A stretch of DNA of 64,000 nucleotides from Streptosporangiaceae bacterium NEAU-GS5 (GCA_017592665.1 JAGFNW010000014.1:151802-215801), one strand, 5' to 3'. Shown: positions 45,001-53,263, counted from the stretch's first letter. The notes: a model not told the origin generated them from the sequence alone. Translations and numbers: made by a program.

Positions 45001-45597
45001 CTGGCCGGCCAGCAGCGCCGCGCATCCGGCGACCGCGGCCACCTTCAGGGCGCCCACCGCGATGTTGACCACGGGCACCCAGGACGACTTGCGCAGCCCG
45101 GTGAGCACCACGTCCTGCAGGGTGCACACCGACCAGACCAGGACCACGAGGGCGAACAGCACGGTCGGCCCGAACCCGCGCAGGATCGCGAAGTTCGACT
45201 CCTCGCGCGTCACCATCAGGAACACGCCCGTGCCGGCCAGCCCGAGCAGCACGCCGATGAGATAGACGGCGCCGACGAACTGCCTGGTCCGGTGGCCCGT
45301 CTCCGGGATGAACCGGGTCAGCGCGCCCACGAACCCGAAGGACGTGAGCGCGGCGATCATCCGCATGGCGTTGATCAGCGCCTGGCCCTGGCCGACCGCC
45401 TCGGTCGGGAAGAACCGGGTCGCGATCATCCAGTAGCCGACGCCGAGCGCCGCGCTGATCCCGGCGTTCAGGATCAGCGCGTACGCGTTGCGGAGCAACG
45501 GGTCGTACAGGTCCGCGGGGAGGCGCCTGCGGAGCGTGCTTCGCCAGCCCTCCTCGACTGTGGGGGTCTCCTCGGGACGCTGTGCGATATCGGTCAT
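42022..45597 (-). CDS. Fused polysaccharide flippase / C-terminal polytopic domain
   Basis: A 1191-residue protein with two membrane halves. Residues about 30-450 are a Wzx/MATE-like flippase with about 12 helices (ILNAGISAALGVGYWMIATRFF, LTSFGFVGALTRFIPETG). A hydrophilic Pro/Glu linker (about 450-510) follows. Residues 510-1190 carry about 12 more helices and a soluble segment (about 1020-1110), resembling membrane glycosyltransferases or polymerases. Separate genes usually encode such parts, so this fusion would couple lipid-linked sugar export to polymerisation or transfer. It is in the same direction as the GT2 gene, starting about 54 bases after its stop. The function of the second half is inferred only from topology. 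Confidence 0.85.
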   Translation of the reverse strand: MTDIAQRPEETPTVEEGWRSTLRRRLPADLYDPLLRNAYALILNAGISAALGVGYWMIATRFFPTEAVGQGQALINAMRMIAALTSFGFVGALTRFIPETGHRTRQFVGAVYLIGVLLGLAGTGVFLMVTREESNFAILRGFGPTVLFALVVLVWSVCTLQDVVLTGLRKSSWVPVVNIAVGALKVAAVAGCAALLAGQGRAIAWEVFLAWIIPVAIGILPVNFLIFARLIPRHVRATADRTPVALRTIGRFVGGDYFGSVFTLAAIYLIPVMVATEVSTVTYAYYGIATTVGGLLEIFAFTMATSLTVEGGFDPAALAANTRRALRRSMAVLVPLVAVVVLLAPVVLSVFGAEFSDKGTTLLRLLALTTLARAVVELYLGALRALGRPRPLLVIQAARFALAAGLTAIMLPRAGITGVGVALLNTQALMALAVTPGLRRVLRGIGTPAPPAPRLAPSIDVDVESGTGPSPDPQSHDEPIVEVVPFAAETGPAEPRPSMIERIVALARRPSVWLGPLITAEALVMYVIAMRSRPGPLFGVDLYKMNGLGLVSVMPGLALAAILMVIVIFFDTLMQRRNRPVLLLSQILTLLFMLHGAAAVVEPLPRFPVAWTIGGFVDYIARTGETLLSLDARFNWPGFSAFAAFLLRATGISDPAALMNWWPLISNALYLLPMLLIAKRLRADRRAKWLALLVFVVAQWIGQDYFSPQGLTYLLYLLFVALLVTWFPRIEPVASFWKRRWTLQPGERAERTVTGADRIIVLLLVVLLFIATATAHQITPFMMVGALGGLVVFRRTRLSFLLTVMLGVLVAAYVNYMAVAYWSGHLNAMVGGVGQVGGNLTQNTTGRISSANTERLLVLYTRLGITAMVLGLAGLGMLRRLRRRIGDRVLFVMLLVPVMSLAMLSYGGELGLRVYLFTLPAASFLIAYVFFPEIPSRIPLPELGKFWRALRKLRPIAACACVLVLAGGFLLARYGNEKYEWTSPLERAAVDYIYAQPLPTTRVLYLVADGPGGSSIAWSVKGVERVRQIRTPTSRNPEDVGAIVEQLRAAGPGSFLLLTRSQDASLELDANYPADWGQKVRAALSRDRDMRTLFANDDAAVMTLRDAPTGAVQPPLVATPLKIGSTPWTPVGVIALVLFVMVVITREIIRLLAPPGAWWWSRVLAFASLPLLAVALGVMLERFTVLAAGGA

Positions 45598-45650
45598 CTA
45601 TGTCGATCTTGCCTGGTGGGTGCTGGTGCTCGCAATCGTGGGCGGCGCTG

Positions 45651-46490
45651 TCAGGCGGCGCCCTGATCGGTGACGGGAAGCCGTGAACGGGTCATCTCCG
45701 ACCGCAGGCCGACAGCGCGCGAGAATCGCTCCCGGAAGATCGTGCGCAGCACGCGCCAGCCGTCGCGGAGGGTCCGCAGATTGCTGACGCCGTGGATCCG
45801 GCCGCGCTCGTGGCTCGGGACCTCGTGCACCACCAGCCCCGCCTTGGCGGCCCTGATGTTGAGCAAGGTCTCCACCTCGAAACCGGTGCAGTCGGGCCCG
45901 AGGACGTCCAGATGGCGGGCCCAGAAGGCGTTGTAGCCGTAGCACAGGTCCGTGTAGCGGGTCCGGTAGAGCAGGTTGACAAGCGAGCTCAGGGCGCGGT
46001 TGCCGACCCTGCGGCCGAACGTGATGTCGTCGCTGCCGCCGCCGGTGGCGAACCGCGATCCCTTCACGTAGTCGGCGCCCGCGACGAGCGCCGCGACGAA
46101 CCGGACGATCTCCCGTCCGTCGGTCGAGCCGTCAGCGTCGATCATCACGATGATGTCGCCCGTGCAGGCGGCGAAACCGGCGGCGAGGGCGTCGCCCTTG
46201 CCGCGGCCACGCTGGGTGACAACGCGAAGGCCGGGCCGCAGGCGCCGGGCGACGGCCACCGTGTCGTCGACGGAGTTGCCGTCGACGAGGACCACTTCGT
46301 GGACCCATCGCGGCAGCGTGGCGAACACATGGGGAAGGTTCTCCGCCTCGTTCAAGGCGGGCACGACGACGCTCACCCGCGGTGAAATGGCCATCACCGG
46401 GGAGATGCGGCTGAACGTGTCAGGGGACGATTTGTGGGCAAATGTCACTAAATGTGAAATTGGGCGTGGCGTGGTGCTCTCGGTGTGCAT
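45651..46490 (-). CDS. Glycosyltransferase family 2 (DPM1/polyprenyl-phosphate type)
   Basis: A GT2 enzyme of 279 residues from the ATG at 46490; the conserved core begins near VSVVVPALNEAENL, so an ATG at 46394 (247 residues) is also possible and an upstream TTG exists. Seen: VVLVDGNSVDDT, GRGKGDALAAGF, the metal-binding IVMIDADGSTDG, and YGYNAFWARH, which fit dolichol/polyprenyl-phosphate sugar synthases. It likely loads a sugar on a lipid carrier. It precedes the flippase fusion in one unit, forming a small lipid-linked glycan module. Confidence 0.88.
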   Translation of the reverse strand: MHTESTTPRPISHLVTFAHKSSPDTFSRISPVMAISPRVSVVVPALNEAENLPHVFATLPRWVHEVVLVDGNSVDDTVAVARRLRPGLRVVTQRGRGKGDALAAGFAACTGDIIVMIDADGSTDGREIVRFVAALVAGADYVKGSRFATGGGSDDITFGRRVGNRALSSLVNLLYRTRYTDLCYGYNAFWARHLDVLGPDCTGFEVETLLNIRAAKAGLVVHEVPSHERGRIHGVSNLRTLRDGWRVLRTIFRERFSRAVGLRSEMTRSRLPVTDQGAA

Positions 46491-46781
46491 GACGGTGTGG
46501 GTCCTCACGAGGGCTGAAAACAAGGGTTAGAGGCTACATCCCACTCGTGCGCCAGGTGGGGCTCGACGAGAAGCTCGAGTCGAATCGGCCGCCGCCACAG
46601 CCATGGAAACAGACGTCCATCGCCACCCCCACTTGGGCGCTGGAGCCCCCGGGACGGGGGGCTTTCGCTGATCGCAAATCAATCTGACCGAGTCAACCAA
46701 ATCCAGTCAATCCTGACGCTCGCCACGCCCAAGTGGTTTACGGCTGTGGCCGAATTGTGATCGATTTCCCGTCGGCGCAGG
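46491..46781. other. Intergenic region with structured elements, no gene seen
   Basis: This 291-base region lies upstream of the GT2 gene and after the PGRP-amidase stop. It holds the structured segment listed separately (46554-46666). No coding frame with a ribosome site was seen. Confidence 0.4.
46554..46666. ncRNA. Candidate structured RNA
   Basis: An outer helix AGGTGGGG (46554-46561) / CCCCACTT (46627-46634) encloses two small hairpins: one around 46562-46582 and ATGGA (46603-46607) / TCCAT (46616-46620). A stable hairpin AGCCCCC (46644-46650) / GGGGGCT (46657-46663) follows and runs into TT on the plus strand. One outer pair is a G-U wobble on the plus strand but a mismatch on the minus strand, which slightly favours a plus-strand RNA. 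On the minus strand it would be the 5' leader of the GT2 gene. It matches no riboswitch or tRNA I know. Confidence 0.3.
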
Positions 46782-47492
46782 TCACACGGCCGGGCCATGA
46801 TCGTACATGTGCGCGGGTCCGGGCAATCCCGACGGACCGACCGGGCCGACGCGCAGCTGGCGCCGCACGGGCCGCCCGAGGCGTCCGGCCACGCGCCGGC
46901 GCAGCTCCGGCAGGAAGGCGTAGAACTCGTCGCCCGGGCAGGACGTGTGATTAAGATCACGATGGCCGAGCACGCAGGTCTCCGGGTCCAGCGCGTACAC
47001 CGAGCAGAGCCAGGAGATCAGCCGCACGAGGGCGGCCATCTGCTCGTCGGTGGGCAGCATCGTCATGTACGTGCCCTCGGTCTCGATGCCGAGCGACTCG
47101 TTGTTGTGGTTGCGCACGTGCGCGCCCACCACGTGGTTGTCGTGCTGGATCGCGGGCAGCGTGTGGTTGCGGCCCTCCATCACGTAACCCCCGCGGCCGA
47201 CCGTGAAGTGCTCGCCCATGTCGTCCCAGTGGTTGTGACGCATGTGGTAGCGCTGGATGCCGCGCGAAAGCCGGCACGCGGCGGCGAAGCTCAGGTCGGT
47301 CGTGTTCGGCGTGGCCGTGTGGTGCACCACGATGAACCGCGGGCCGTGGTGGAGCACCGTGGCCCTGATCTTGGGCGGCATGGCGCCCCACTCCGCGCGG
47401 GTGTGGAGCGTCGGGTGCCTGCGCCCGCCGAGCAGGGTGTGCCCGGCGAGCCCGCTTCCCATGGACAGCAGTGTCCGGCGCGTAATGAGCAT
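46782..47492 (-). CDS. PGRP-type N-acetylmuramoyl-L-alanine amidase
   Basis: A 236-residue exported amidase cleaving the lactyl-amide bond between MurNAc and L-Ala. The N-terminus TRRTLLSMGSGLAGHTLL looks like a Tat signal (RR). The PGRP/amidase_2 domain has Zn ligands in FIVVHHTATPNTT and GHRDLNHTSCPG, and a catalytic region NHNNESLGIETEGTY. GGAGAGG lies 4 bases before the ATG. The C-terminal tail is Arg/Pro/Gly-rich. It likely remodels peptidoglycan or acts on competitors' walls. Confidence 0.9.
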   Translation of the reverse strand: MLITRRTLLSMGSGLAGHTLLGGRRHPTLHTRAEWGAMPPKIRATVLHHGPRFIVVHHTATPNTTDLSFAAACRLSRGIQRYHMRHNHWDDMGEHFTVGRGGYVMEGRNHTLPAIQHDNHVVGAHVRNHNNESLGIETEGTYMTMLPTDEQMAALVRLISWLCSVYALDPETCVLGHRDLNHTSCPGDEFYAFLPELRRRVAGRLGRPVRRQLRVGPVGPSGLPGPAHMYDHGPAV

Positions 47493-47552
47493 GTGGCCTC
47501 TCCATCGACGTGGAACCTCGGGGTTCCCACATCGGGGGGCCGGCCGTGCGCG

Positions 47553-48035
47553 TCAGGACGTGCTGATCTTGGCGAGGAATCGCTCGCGATCCTCCGCGGG
47601 CAGGTGGTCGATGAACAGGATGCCGTCGAGATGGTCCACCTCGTGCTGCAGGACCCGCGCCAGCATCCCCAGCGCCCGCACTGTCACGGGCTTGCCGTAC
47701 GCGTCGCGGCCGCGGGCCACGACCGAGAACGAGCGCTCCAGCGGCCACCACACGCCCGGCTCGGACAGGCACGCCTCATCGGCGACGATCCTCTGCTTGC
47801 CGAGCTCCAGCCGAGGGTTGACGATGTGCCCCGCCTTGCCGTCGAAGTCGAAGGCGATGACCCGGACCGGGGCGCCGATCTGCGGCGCGGCCAGCCCGGC
47901 GCGCCCGGACCCGGCGCGCATGGTGACGGTGAGGGACTTCACGAGCTCGCGCAGCGAGCGGTCGAAGGACGCGACCGGCTCGGCCACGCTCCGCAATGAC
48001 GGATCGCTGAACATCTTTATCTGTCGGACGACCAT
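47553..48035 (-). CDS. def: Peptide deformylase
   Basis: A 160-residue peptide deformylase removing the formyl group from nascent N-termini. Motif 1 GLAAPQIG, motif 2 EACLS (usual EGCLS with Gly changed to Ala) and motif 3 HEVDHLDG supply the Gln, Cys, His, His and Glu of the Fe2+ site. GGGGAG precedes the ATG. No fmt gene is adjacent, so this is probably an extra copy. It lies just upstream of the PGRP amidase in the same direction, 60 bases apart. Confidence 0.92.
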   Translation of the reverse strand: MVVRQIKMFSDPSLRSVAEPVASFDRSLRELVKSLTVTMRAGSGRAGLAAPQIGAPVRVIAFDFDGKAGHIVNPRLELGKQRIVADEACLSEPGVWWPLERSFSVVARGRDAYGKPVTVRALGMLARVLQHEVDHLDGILFIDHLPAEDRERFLAKISTS

Positions 48036-48305
48036 GCACGCTCCCCACAGCGGCGACGGCGGTGCCTGAACATGACTAGCCAATGCAATTCCCGGAGCGG
48101 CCGGGGGGCAACCCAGACATGCCTCTGTTAATTCCCTGTTGCATTGGTTATGCGTATGGATTGCGTGTTTCGCGGGTGCGTCACATGTAACCGCCGCACG
48201 GTCACTCATGGTCAAAGTGCGTAACGGGCGACTTCTAATTTCGAGGGCGAACCATCCCGAATCCCCTGAAACGCCAGAAACCGCGCGAAACGCTGGAGGA
48301 ACGCC
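48036..48305. other. Divergent control region of def and narK
   Basis: A 270-base region that is more AT-rich than its surroundings. It contains the GTnAC boxes listed separately and GGAGGA just before the narK ATG. No gene is seen. Confidence 0.5.
48180..48225. promoter_or_regulatory. Cluster of GTnAC boxes, candidate GlnR-type region
   Basis: Four GTnAC pentamers occur at 48180-48184, 48187-48191, 48201-48205 and 48221-48225, with TCAAA 6 bases after the third. GlnR, the actinobacterial nitrogen regulator, binds GTnAC-N6-GaAAc pairs. The spacing here (20-21) is close to but not exactly the usual 22, so this is a candidate only. Confidence 0.4.
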
Positions 48306-49682
48306 ATGACCGTGACCGAGGTGGAGCAGGCGGCGCCCCCGAGAGGACGCTGGATCACCGATTGGCGCCCCGACGACCCGGCTTTCTGGGCCGCCACCGG
48401 CCGCGTAGTGGCGCGGCGCAACCTGATCTGGTCGATCTTCGCCGAGCACCTCGGCTTCACGCTGTGGACCGTGTGGAGCATCGTGGCCGTGCAGCTCGGC
48501 GCCTACAAGTTCAGCGTCGACCAGCTGTTCTGGATCGTCTCCCTGCCCAACCTGGTCGGATCGGCGCTCCGCATCCCGTACACCTTCGCGCCCGCCCGCT
48601 TCGGCGGCCGGAACTTCACGGTGGTCAGCGCCGGCCTGCTGCTCATCCCGGCGGTGGCGCTGGCCGTGGCGGTGAGCGACCCGGCCACGCCCTACTGGGT
48701 GTTCCTGCTGATCGCGGCCACGGCCGGGCTCGGCGGCGGCAATTTCGCCTCCAGCATGGCGAACATCACCTATTTCTATCCACGGGCCCGGCAGGGCTGG
48801 GCGCTCGGCTTGAACGCCGCGGGCGGAAACGTCGGGGTCAGCTCGGTGCAGCTGGTCATGCCGCTGGTCATCGCCGGACTCGGGCTGGCCTGGGCGGGAT
48901 TGTTCTGGGTGCCGCTCATCCTGCTCGCCGCCATCGGGGCGTACCTGTTCATGGACAACCTGAGCACGGCCACCGCGAACCCGGGTGAAATGGCCAAGGT
49001 CGCGCTCAAGGGCCAGACGTGGATCATGTCGGTCCTCTACATCGGCACGTTCGGGTCGTTCATCGGCTACTCGACCGCGTTCCCCTTGCTGGTGAAAAGC
49101 CAGTTTCCCGAGCAGACGCCGCTGATCACCGCGGCCAAGGGCCAGCTCGCGCTCACTCTCGCGTTCACCATCCCGCTCATCGGGTCGCTCATCCGCCCGG
49201 CCGGCGGCCGGCTGGCCGACCGGCTCGGCGGCGCGCGGGTCACCGTCGTCACGTTCGCCCTGATGGCCGGCGTCGCCGGGCTGGTGTGGGCCGGGGTCGT
49301 CCAGCACTCGTTCTGGCTGTTCTACGGCGCGTACGTGGTCCTGGTCGGCCTGGCAGGAGTGGGCAACGGGTCGACGTACCGGATGATTCCGGCCATCTTC
49401 ACGGCCAAGGCCGCGGCCAGGATCACCGACGCCGAGGAGGCGGTCAAAGTGGGCCGGCGCGAGGCGGCGGCGGCGATCGGGATCATCTCCTCGATCGGCG
49501 CGTTCGGCGGGTTCTTCATCAACCGGGGCTTCGGCAGCTCGATCGCGGCCACGCACAGCGCAGGCCCGGCCCTTGTCGCCTTCGCCGCCTTCTATGTGCT
49601 CTGCCTCGGCCTGACCTGGTTCTGCTACCTGCGCACGGCCGGGGCGAAACGCGCGCCCGGTCTCGCCGCCGTCCGCGTCTGA
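48306..49682 (+). CDS. narK: Nitrate/nitrite transporter (NarK family MFS)
   Basis: A 458-residue major facilitator with 12 helices. Both nitrate signatures are present: GLGGGNFASSMANITYFYP and GLNAAGGNVGVSSVQLV. It brings in nitrate for the reductases encoded just downstream, and may also exchange nitrite. GGAGGA lies before the ATG. It is separated from nasA by 81 bases that include a ribosome site and a short direct repeat, so nasA may have its own start of transcription. Confidence 0.93.
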   Translation: MTVTEVEQAAPPRGRWITDWRPDDPAFWAATGRVVARRNLIWSIFAEHLGFTLWTVWSIVAVQLGAYKFSVDQLFWIVSLPNLVGSALRIPYTFAPARFGGRNFTVVSAGLLLIPAVALAVAVSDPATPYWVFLLIAATAGLGGGNFASSMANITYFYPRARQGWALGLNAAGGNVGVSSVQLVMPLVIAGLGLAWAGLFWVPLILLAAIGAYLFMDNLSTATANPGEMAKVALKGQTWIMSVLYIGTFGSFIGYSTAFPLLVKSQFPEQTPLITAAKGQLALTLAFTIPLIGSLIRPAGGRLADRLGGARVTVVTFALMAGVAGLVWAGVVQHSFWLFYGAYVVLVGLAGVGNGSTYRMIPAIFTAKAAARITDAEEAVKVGRREAAAAIGIISSIGAFGGFFINRGFGSSIAATHSAGPALVAFAAFYVLCLGLTWFCYLRTAGAKRAPGLAAVRV

Positions 49683-49713
49683 CCGGTTTCTCACAGTCCG
49701 CCGGGCGCCCCCG

Positions 49714-49731
49714 TTAGCGCGGTTAGCGCCT
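49714..49731 (+). repeat. 9-bp direct repeat upstream of nasA
   Basis: GTTAGCGCG and GTTAGCGCC follow each other directly in the narK-nasA gap, 33 bases before the nasA start. A regulator site or slippage product are both possible. Confidence 0.35.
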
Positions 49732-49763
49732 TGTAGCACAGCGGTAACAGGAGGGACCCAGGA

Positions 49764-51866
49764 GTGAAACGGCCTGAAAGCACCATCGGAGCCATGCCGA
49801 CCTCACTTTGCCCGACACCGCCTGTGATGGCGGAGGCAGAGTTCGGCACGGCCACACACTGCCCCTATTGCGCGTTGCAGTGCGGAATGCACGTGACTTC
49901 GCAGGGCGTGGCCCCGCGCGACGACATCCCCGCCAACAGCGGGGGAGCGCTCTGTCAGAAGGGCTGGACCGCGGCCGAGCTGCTGACCTTGCCCGAGCGG
50001 CTCACCACCCCGCTGCTGCACGGCAAGCCGGCGTCCTGGGACGACGCCCTCGACTTCGTCGCCGGGAGGATCACGCGGCTGCGCGATCGGCACGGCCCCG
50101 ACGCGGTCGCCGTGTTCGGCGGCGGCGGTCTGACCAACGAGAAGGCCTACCTGCTCGGCAAGTTCGCCCGGGTGGCGCTCAGGACCAGCCAGATCGACTA
50201 CAACGGGCGGTTCTGCATGTCGTCGGCGGCCGTGGCCGCCAACCGCGCCTTCGGGATGGACCGCGGCCTGCCGTTTCCCATCACCGACATCGCCGCCGCC
50301 GACACCGTGCTGATCGCGGGCGGCAACGTGGCCGAGACCATGCCCCCTTTTGTGCGGCACCTCTCGGGCGCGCGCCACCTCATCGTGGCCGACCCCCGGC
50401 TGACCGCCACCGCCCGGCTCGCCGGGCTGCACCTGCAGGTCACCCCGGGCACCGACCTGGCCCTGGCGCTCGGGCTGCTGCACCTGGCCATCGCCGAGGG
50501 CCACGCCGACCTCGACTACATCGCGGCGCGGACGACCGGCTTCGAGGCGGTCCGCACCTCGGTCGCGGAGTGGTGGCCCGAGCGGGCCGAGCGGGTCACG
50601 GGCGTCCCGGTGGCCCAGATGCGCCAGGCCGTACGGCTCCTGGCCGCCGCCGGCCGGGCCGTCATCCTCACCGGACGGGGCGCCGAGCAGCACGCCAAGG
50701 GCGCGGACACGGTCACCGCCTTCATCAACCTGGCGCTCGCGCTCGGCCTGCCGGGCCGGGAAGGCAGCGGCTACGGCTGCATCACCGGGCAGGGCAACGG
50801 CCAGGGCGGCCGCGAGCACGGGCAGAAGGCCGACCAGCTGCCCGGCTACCGGAAGATCGACGACCCGGTGGCGCGCGCGCACGTGGCGGCCGTATGGGGG
50901 ATCGACCCCGACGACCTGCCCGGCCCCGGCAGGTCGGCGTACGAGCTGATGGACGCCCTGGGCACGGACGGCGGCCCGAAGGCGCTGCTGGTGTTCGGCT
51001 CCAATCCCGTGGTGTCCGCGCCGCGCTCCGGGCACGTGCGCGACCGCCTCGCCGCGCTCGACCTGCTGGTCGTCTCCGACATCGTGCGGTCGGAGACGGC
51101 GGCCATGGCCGCCGTCGTGCTCCCCACCACCCAGTGGGCCGAGGAATCCGGCACGATGACCAACCTGGAAGGGCGCGTGTTGTTGCGCCGCCAAGCCGTC
51201 GCTCCGCCCTCGGGGGTGCGGAGCGACCTCACGATCCTTCGAGGCCTGGCCGAGCGGCTCGGGGTGGCCCTCTCCGACCATCCGCGCACGGTCTTCGACG
51301 AGCTGCGCCGCGCGTCGGCGGGTGGCGTCGCCGACTACGCCGGCATCACCTACGAACGGATAGCGGCCGAGACCGGCGTCTTCTGGCCATGCCCCGCGGA
51401 GGACCACCCGGGCACGCCCCGCCCCTTCCTGGACCGGTTCGCGACCCCGGACGGCCTGGCCCGCTTCACGCCGGTCGAGCACCGGCCCCCGGCCGAGGAC
51501 ATCGACGACGACTACCCGATCTACCTGACCACGGGCCGCGTCCTCGCGCATTACCAGAGCGGCGCCCAGACCCGGAGGATCGCGGCGCTCACCCAGGCGT
51601 CGCCGGAGATGTTCGTCGAACTCCACCCCGACCTGGCCGAGCGGCTGGAGATCACAGCGGGGGATCGGGTGCGCGTGCGCAGCCGCCGCGGCACGGCCGA
51701 GGCCGTGGCCAAGATCAATTCAGCCATCCGGGCCGACACCGTGTTCCTGCCGTTCCACTGGGAGGGCGCCAACCGCCTCACCAACCCCGCCCTCGATCCA
51801 CTGTCCCGCATGCCCGAGTTCAAGGTCTGCGCCGTTCGGCTGGAGCGAACGGGGCGTGCCGGGTGA
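49764..51866 (+). CDS. nasA: Assimilatory nitrate reductase, molybdopterin subunit (NasA-type)
   Basis: A 700-residue Mo-bis-MGD enzyme reducing nitrate to nitrite in the cytoplasm. The N-terminal [4Fe-4S] site is C33-x2-C36-x3-C40-C64 (HCPYCALQCGMHV and CQKGW). GRFCMSSAAVAANRAFG carries the Mo-ligating Cys at 151. VLAHYQSGAQTRR and GANRLTNPALDP are in the C-terminal cofactor domain. There is no Tat signal. AGGAGGG lies 8 bases before the GTG start. Its stop overlaps the next gene (GTGA), which supplies the electron-input protein. Confidence 0.93.
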   Translation: MKRPESTIGAMPTSLCPTPPVMAEAEFGTATHCPYCALQCGMHVTSQGVAPRDDIPANSGGALCQKGWTAAELLTLPERLTTPLLHGKPASWDDALDFVAGRITRLRDRHGPDAVAVFGGGGLTNEKAYLLGKFARVALRTSQIDYNGRFCMSSAAVAANRAFGMDRGLPFPITDIAAADTVLIAGGNVAETMPPFVRHLSGARHLIVADPRLTATARLAGLHLQVTPGTDLALALGLLHLAIAEGHADLDYIAARTTGFEAVRTSVAEWWPERAERVTGVPVAQMRQAVRLLAAAGRAVILTGRGAEQHAKGADTVTAFINLALALGLPGREGSGYGCITGQGNGQGGREHGQKADQLPGYRKIDDPVARAHVAAVWGIDPDDLPGPGRSAYELMDALGTDGGPKALLVFGSNPVVSAPRSGHVRDRLAALDLLVVSDIVRSETAAMAAVVLPTTQWAEESGTMTNLEGRVLLRRQAVAPPSGVRSDLTILRGLAERLGVALSDHPRTVFDELRRASAGGVADYAGITYERIAAETGVFWPCPAEDHPGTPRPFLDRFATPDGLARFTPVEHRPPAEDIDDDYPIYLTTGRVLAHYQSGAQTRRIAALTQASPEMFVELHPDLAERLEITAGDRVRVRSRRGTAEAVAKINSAIRADTVFLPFHWEGANRLTNPALDPLSRMPEFKVCAVRLERTGRAG

Positions 51867-53263
51867 GGGTCGTGGTGGTCGGAAACGGCATGGCGGGGGC
51901 CAGATTCGTCAGCGAGGTCCGGGCCAGGGATCGGCGGTGCGCGATCACGGTGTTCGGGGCCGAGCCGCGGCAGCCGTACAACCGGGTGCTGCTGTCCAAC
52001 GTGCTGGCCGGGACGGCGACGCCGGAGCAGGTGCGGCTGGTCGACCCGGCCTGGTACGGCGAGCACGACGTCGAGGCGTATCTCGGGGTCGGCGCGGTGG
52101 CCGTGGATCGCGAGAGCCGTACGGTGAAGGCCGACGACGGGTCGGTGACGCCCTACGACGTGCTGGTGCTGGCGACCGGCAGCGAGGCGGTGGTGCCGCC
52201 CATTCCGGGCGCGGCGCGCGGGGTGGCGTTCCGCACGCTCGGCGACTGCGAGCGGATCCTCGCGGCGGCGGCCTCGGCCCGGCGCGCCGTCGTGATCGGC
52301 GGCGGCCTGCTGGGCGTGGAGGCGGCCCGGGGCCTGGCCGGACGCGGACTACCGGTGACCCTGCTGCACCTGGCCGGGCACCTCATGGAACGCCAGCTCG
52401 ACGCCGAGGCCGGGCTGGTGCTCGGCCAGACCCTCGCCGGGCTCGGCGTGGAGACCAAGACAGGCGTCACGGTCACCGCGATCAGCGAATCGGGGGTCGC
52501 GACGGACAGTGGATTCGCGCCGGCCGACCTGGTCGTGCTGGCCTGCGGCGTGCGGCCGGTCGTGGGCCTCGCCGCCGACGCCGGGTTGCGAATCGGCCGC
52601 GGCATCGTGGTCGACGACGAGATGCGCACCGACGACCCGGCGATCTTCGCGATCGGGGAGTGCGCCCAGCACGAGGGCCGGGTGTACGGCCTGGTCGCCC
52701 CCTGCTGGGAGCAGGCGGGCGTGCTGGCCGACATCGTCACCGGGGCCGACCCGCACGCGCGCTACCGCGGCTCGCGGCTGGTGACCCGGCTGAAGGCCGC
52801 GCGGGTCGAGCTCGCCGCGATGGGCGAGACCCAGCTCACCGAGGACGACGCCGAGATCGTCCGGTTCAGCCACCGGCACACCGGGACCTACCGCAAGCTC
52901 GTCATCCGCGACGGCCGCCTGGTCGGCGCGATCCTGCTGGGCGAGACCGCCGCGGTCGGCACGCTCACCCAGCTGTACGACCGGGGCGGCCCCCTGCCGC
53001 GCGACCGGACCGGGCTGCTGTTCCCCGGCCTCGCCGGTGCGGCGCCCGTGGCCGACAGCCCGGTCAGGATGCCGGACGCGGCCAAGATCTGCCAGTGCAA
53101 CAACGTGACGAAAGGCCAGATCAGGGCGGCCTGGGAGGCGGGCGCCCGGACCGCCGCCGACGTGACGGCGGCGACCCGCGCCACGACGGGGTGCGGCACC
53201 TGCCGCGACGCCGTCGAGGGCATCGTCGGCTGGCTGTGCGAGCAGGAAGGCGTCAGCGCATGA
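51863..53263 (+). CDS. FAD/NAD(P)H oxidoreductase with [2Fe-2S] domain (NasB-like)
   Basis: A 466-residue flavoprotein: FAD-binding VVVGNGMAGARF, NAD-binding VIGGGLLGVEAARGL, FAD end IFAIGECAQHEG, and a C-terminal bacterioferritin-associated-ferredoxin-like [2Fe-2S] domain with C410, C412, C444 and C447 (CQCNNVTKG and CGTCRDAV). It resembles the N-terminal half of NirB without the siroheme domain and likely feeds electrons from NAD(P)H to NasA. GTG start overlapping the nasA stop; its own stop overlaps nirB (ATGA). Confidence 0.88.
   Translation: MRVVVVGNGMAGARFVSEVRARDRRCAITVFGAEPRQPYNRVLLSNVLAGTATPEQVRLVDPAWYGEHDVEAYLGVGAVAVDRESRTVKADDGSVTPYDVLVLATGSEAVVPPIPGAARGVAFRTLGDCERILAAAASARRAVVIGGGLLGVEAARGLAGRGLPVTLLHLAGHLMERQLDAEAGLVLGQTLAGLGVETKTGVTVTAISESGVATDSGFAPADLVVLACGVRPVVGLAADAGLRIGRGIVVDDEMRTDDPAIFAIGECAQHEGRVYGLVAPCWEQAGVLADIVTGADPHARYRGSRLVTRLKAARVELAAMGETQLTEDDAEIVRFSHRHTGTYRKLVIRDGRLVGAILLGETAAVGTLTQLYDRGGPLPRDRTGLLFPGLAGAAPVADSPVRMPDAAKICQCNNVTKGQIRAAWEAGARTAADVTAATRATTGCGTCRDAVEGIVGWLCEQEGVSA

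Noticed and set aside
46554..46634. tRNA gene
   Set aside because: The size and one T-loop-like string were suggestive, but no D-arm, anticodon arm or 7-bp acceptor with matching geometry can be drawn on either strand.
51856..53263. Alternative frame through nasA and the flavoprotein gene that joins nirB in one reading frame
   Set aside because: The upstream part is a shadow of the flavoprotein gene; only the part from 53260 (nirB) matches known domains, and each gene has its own coupled start.
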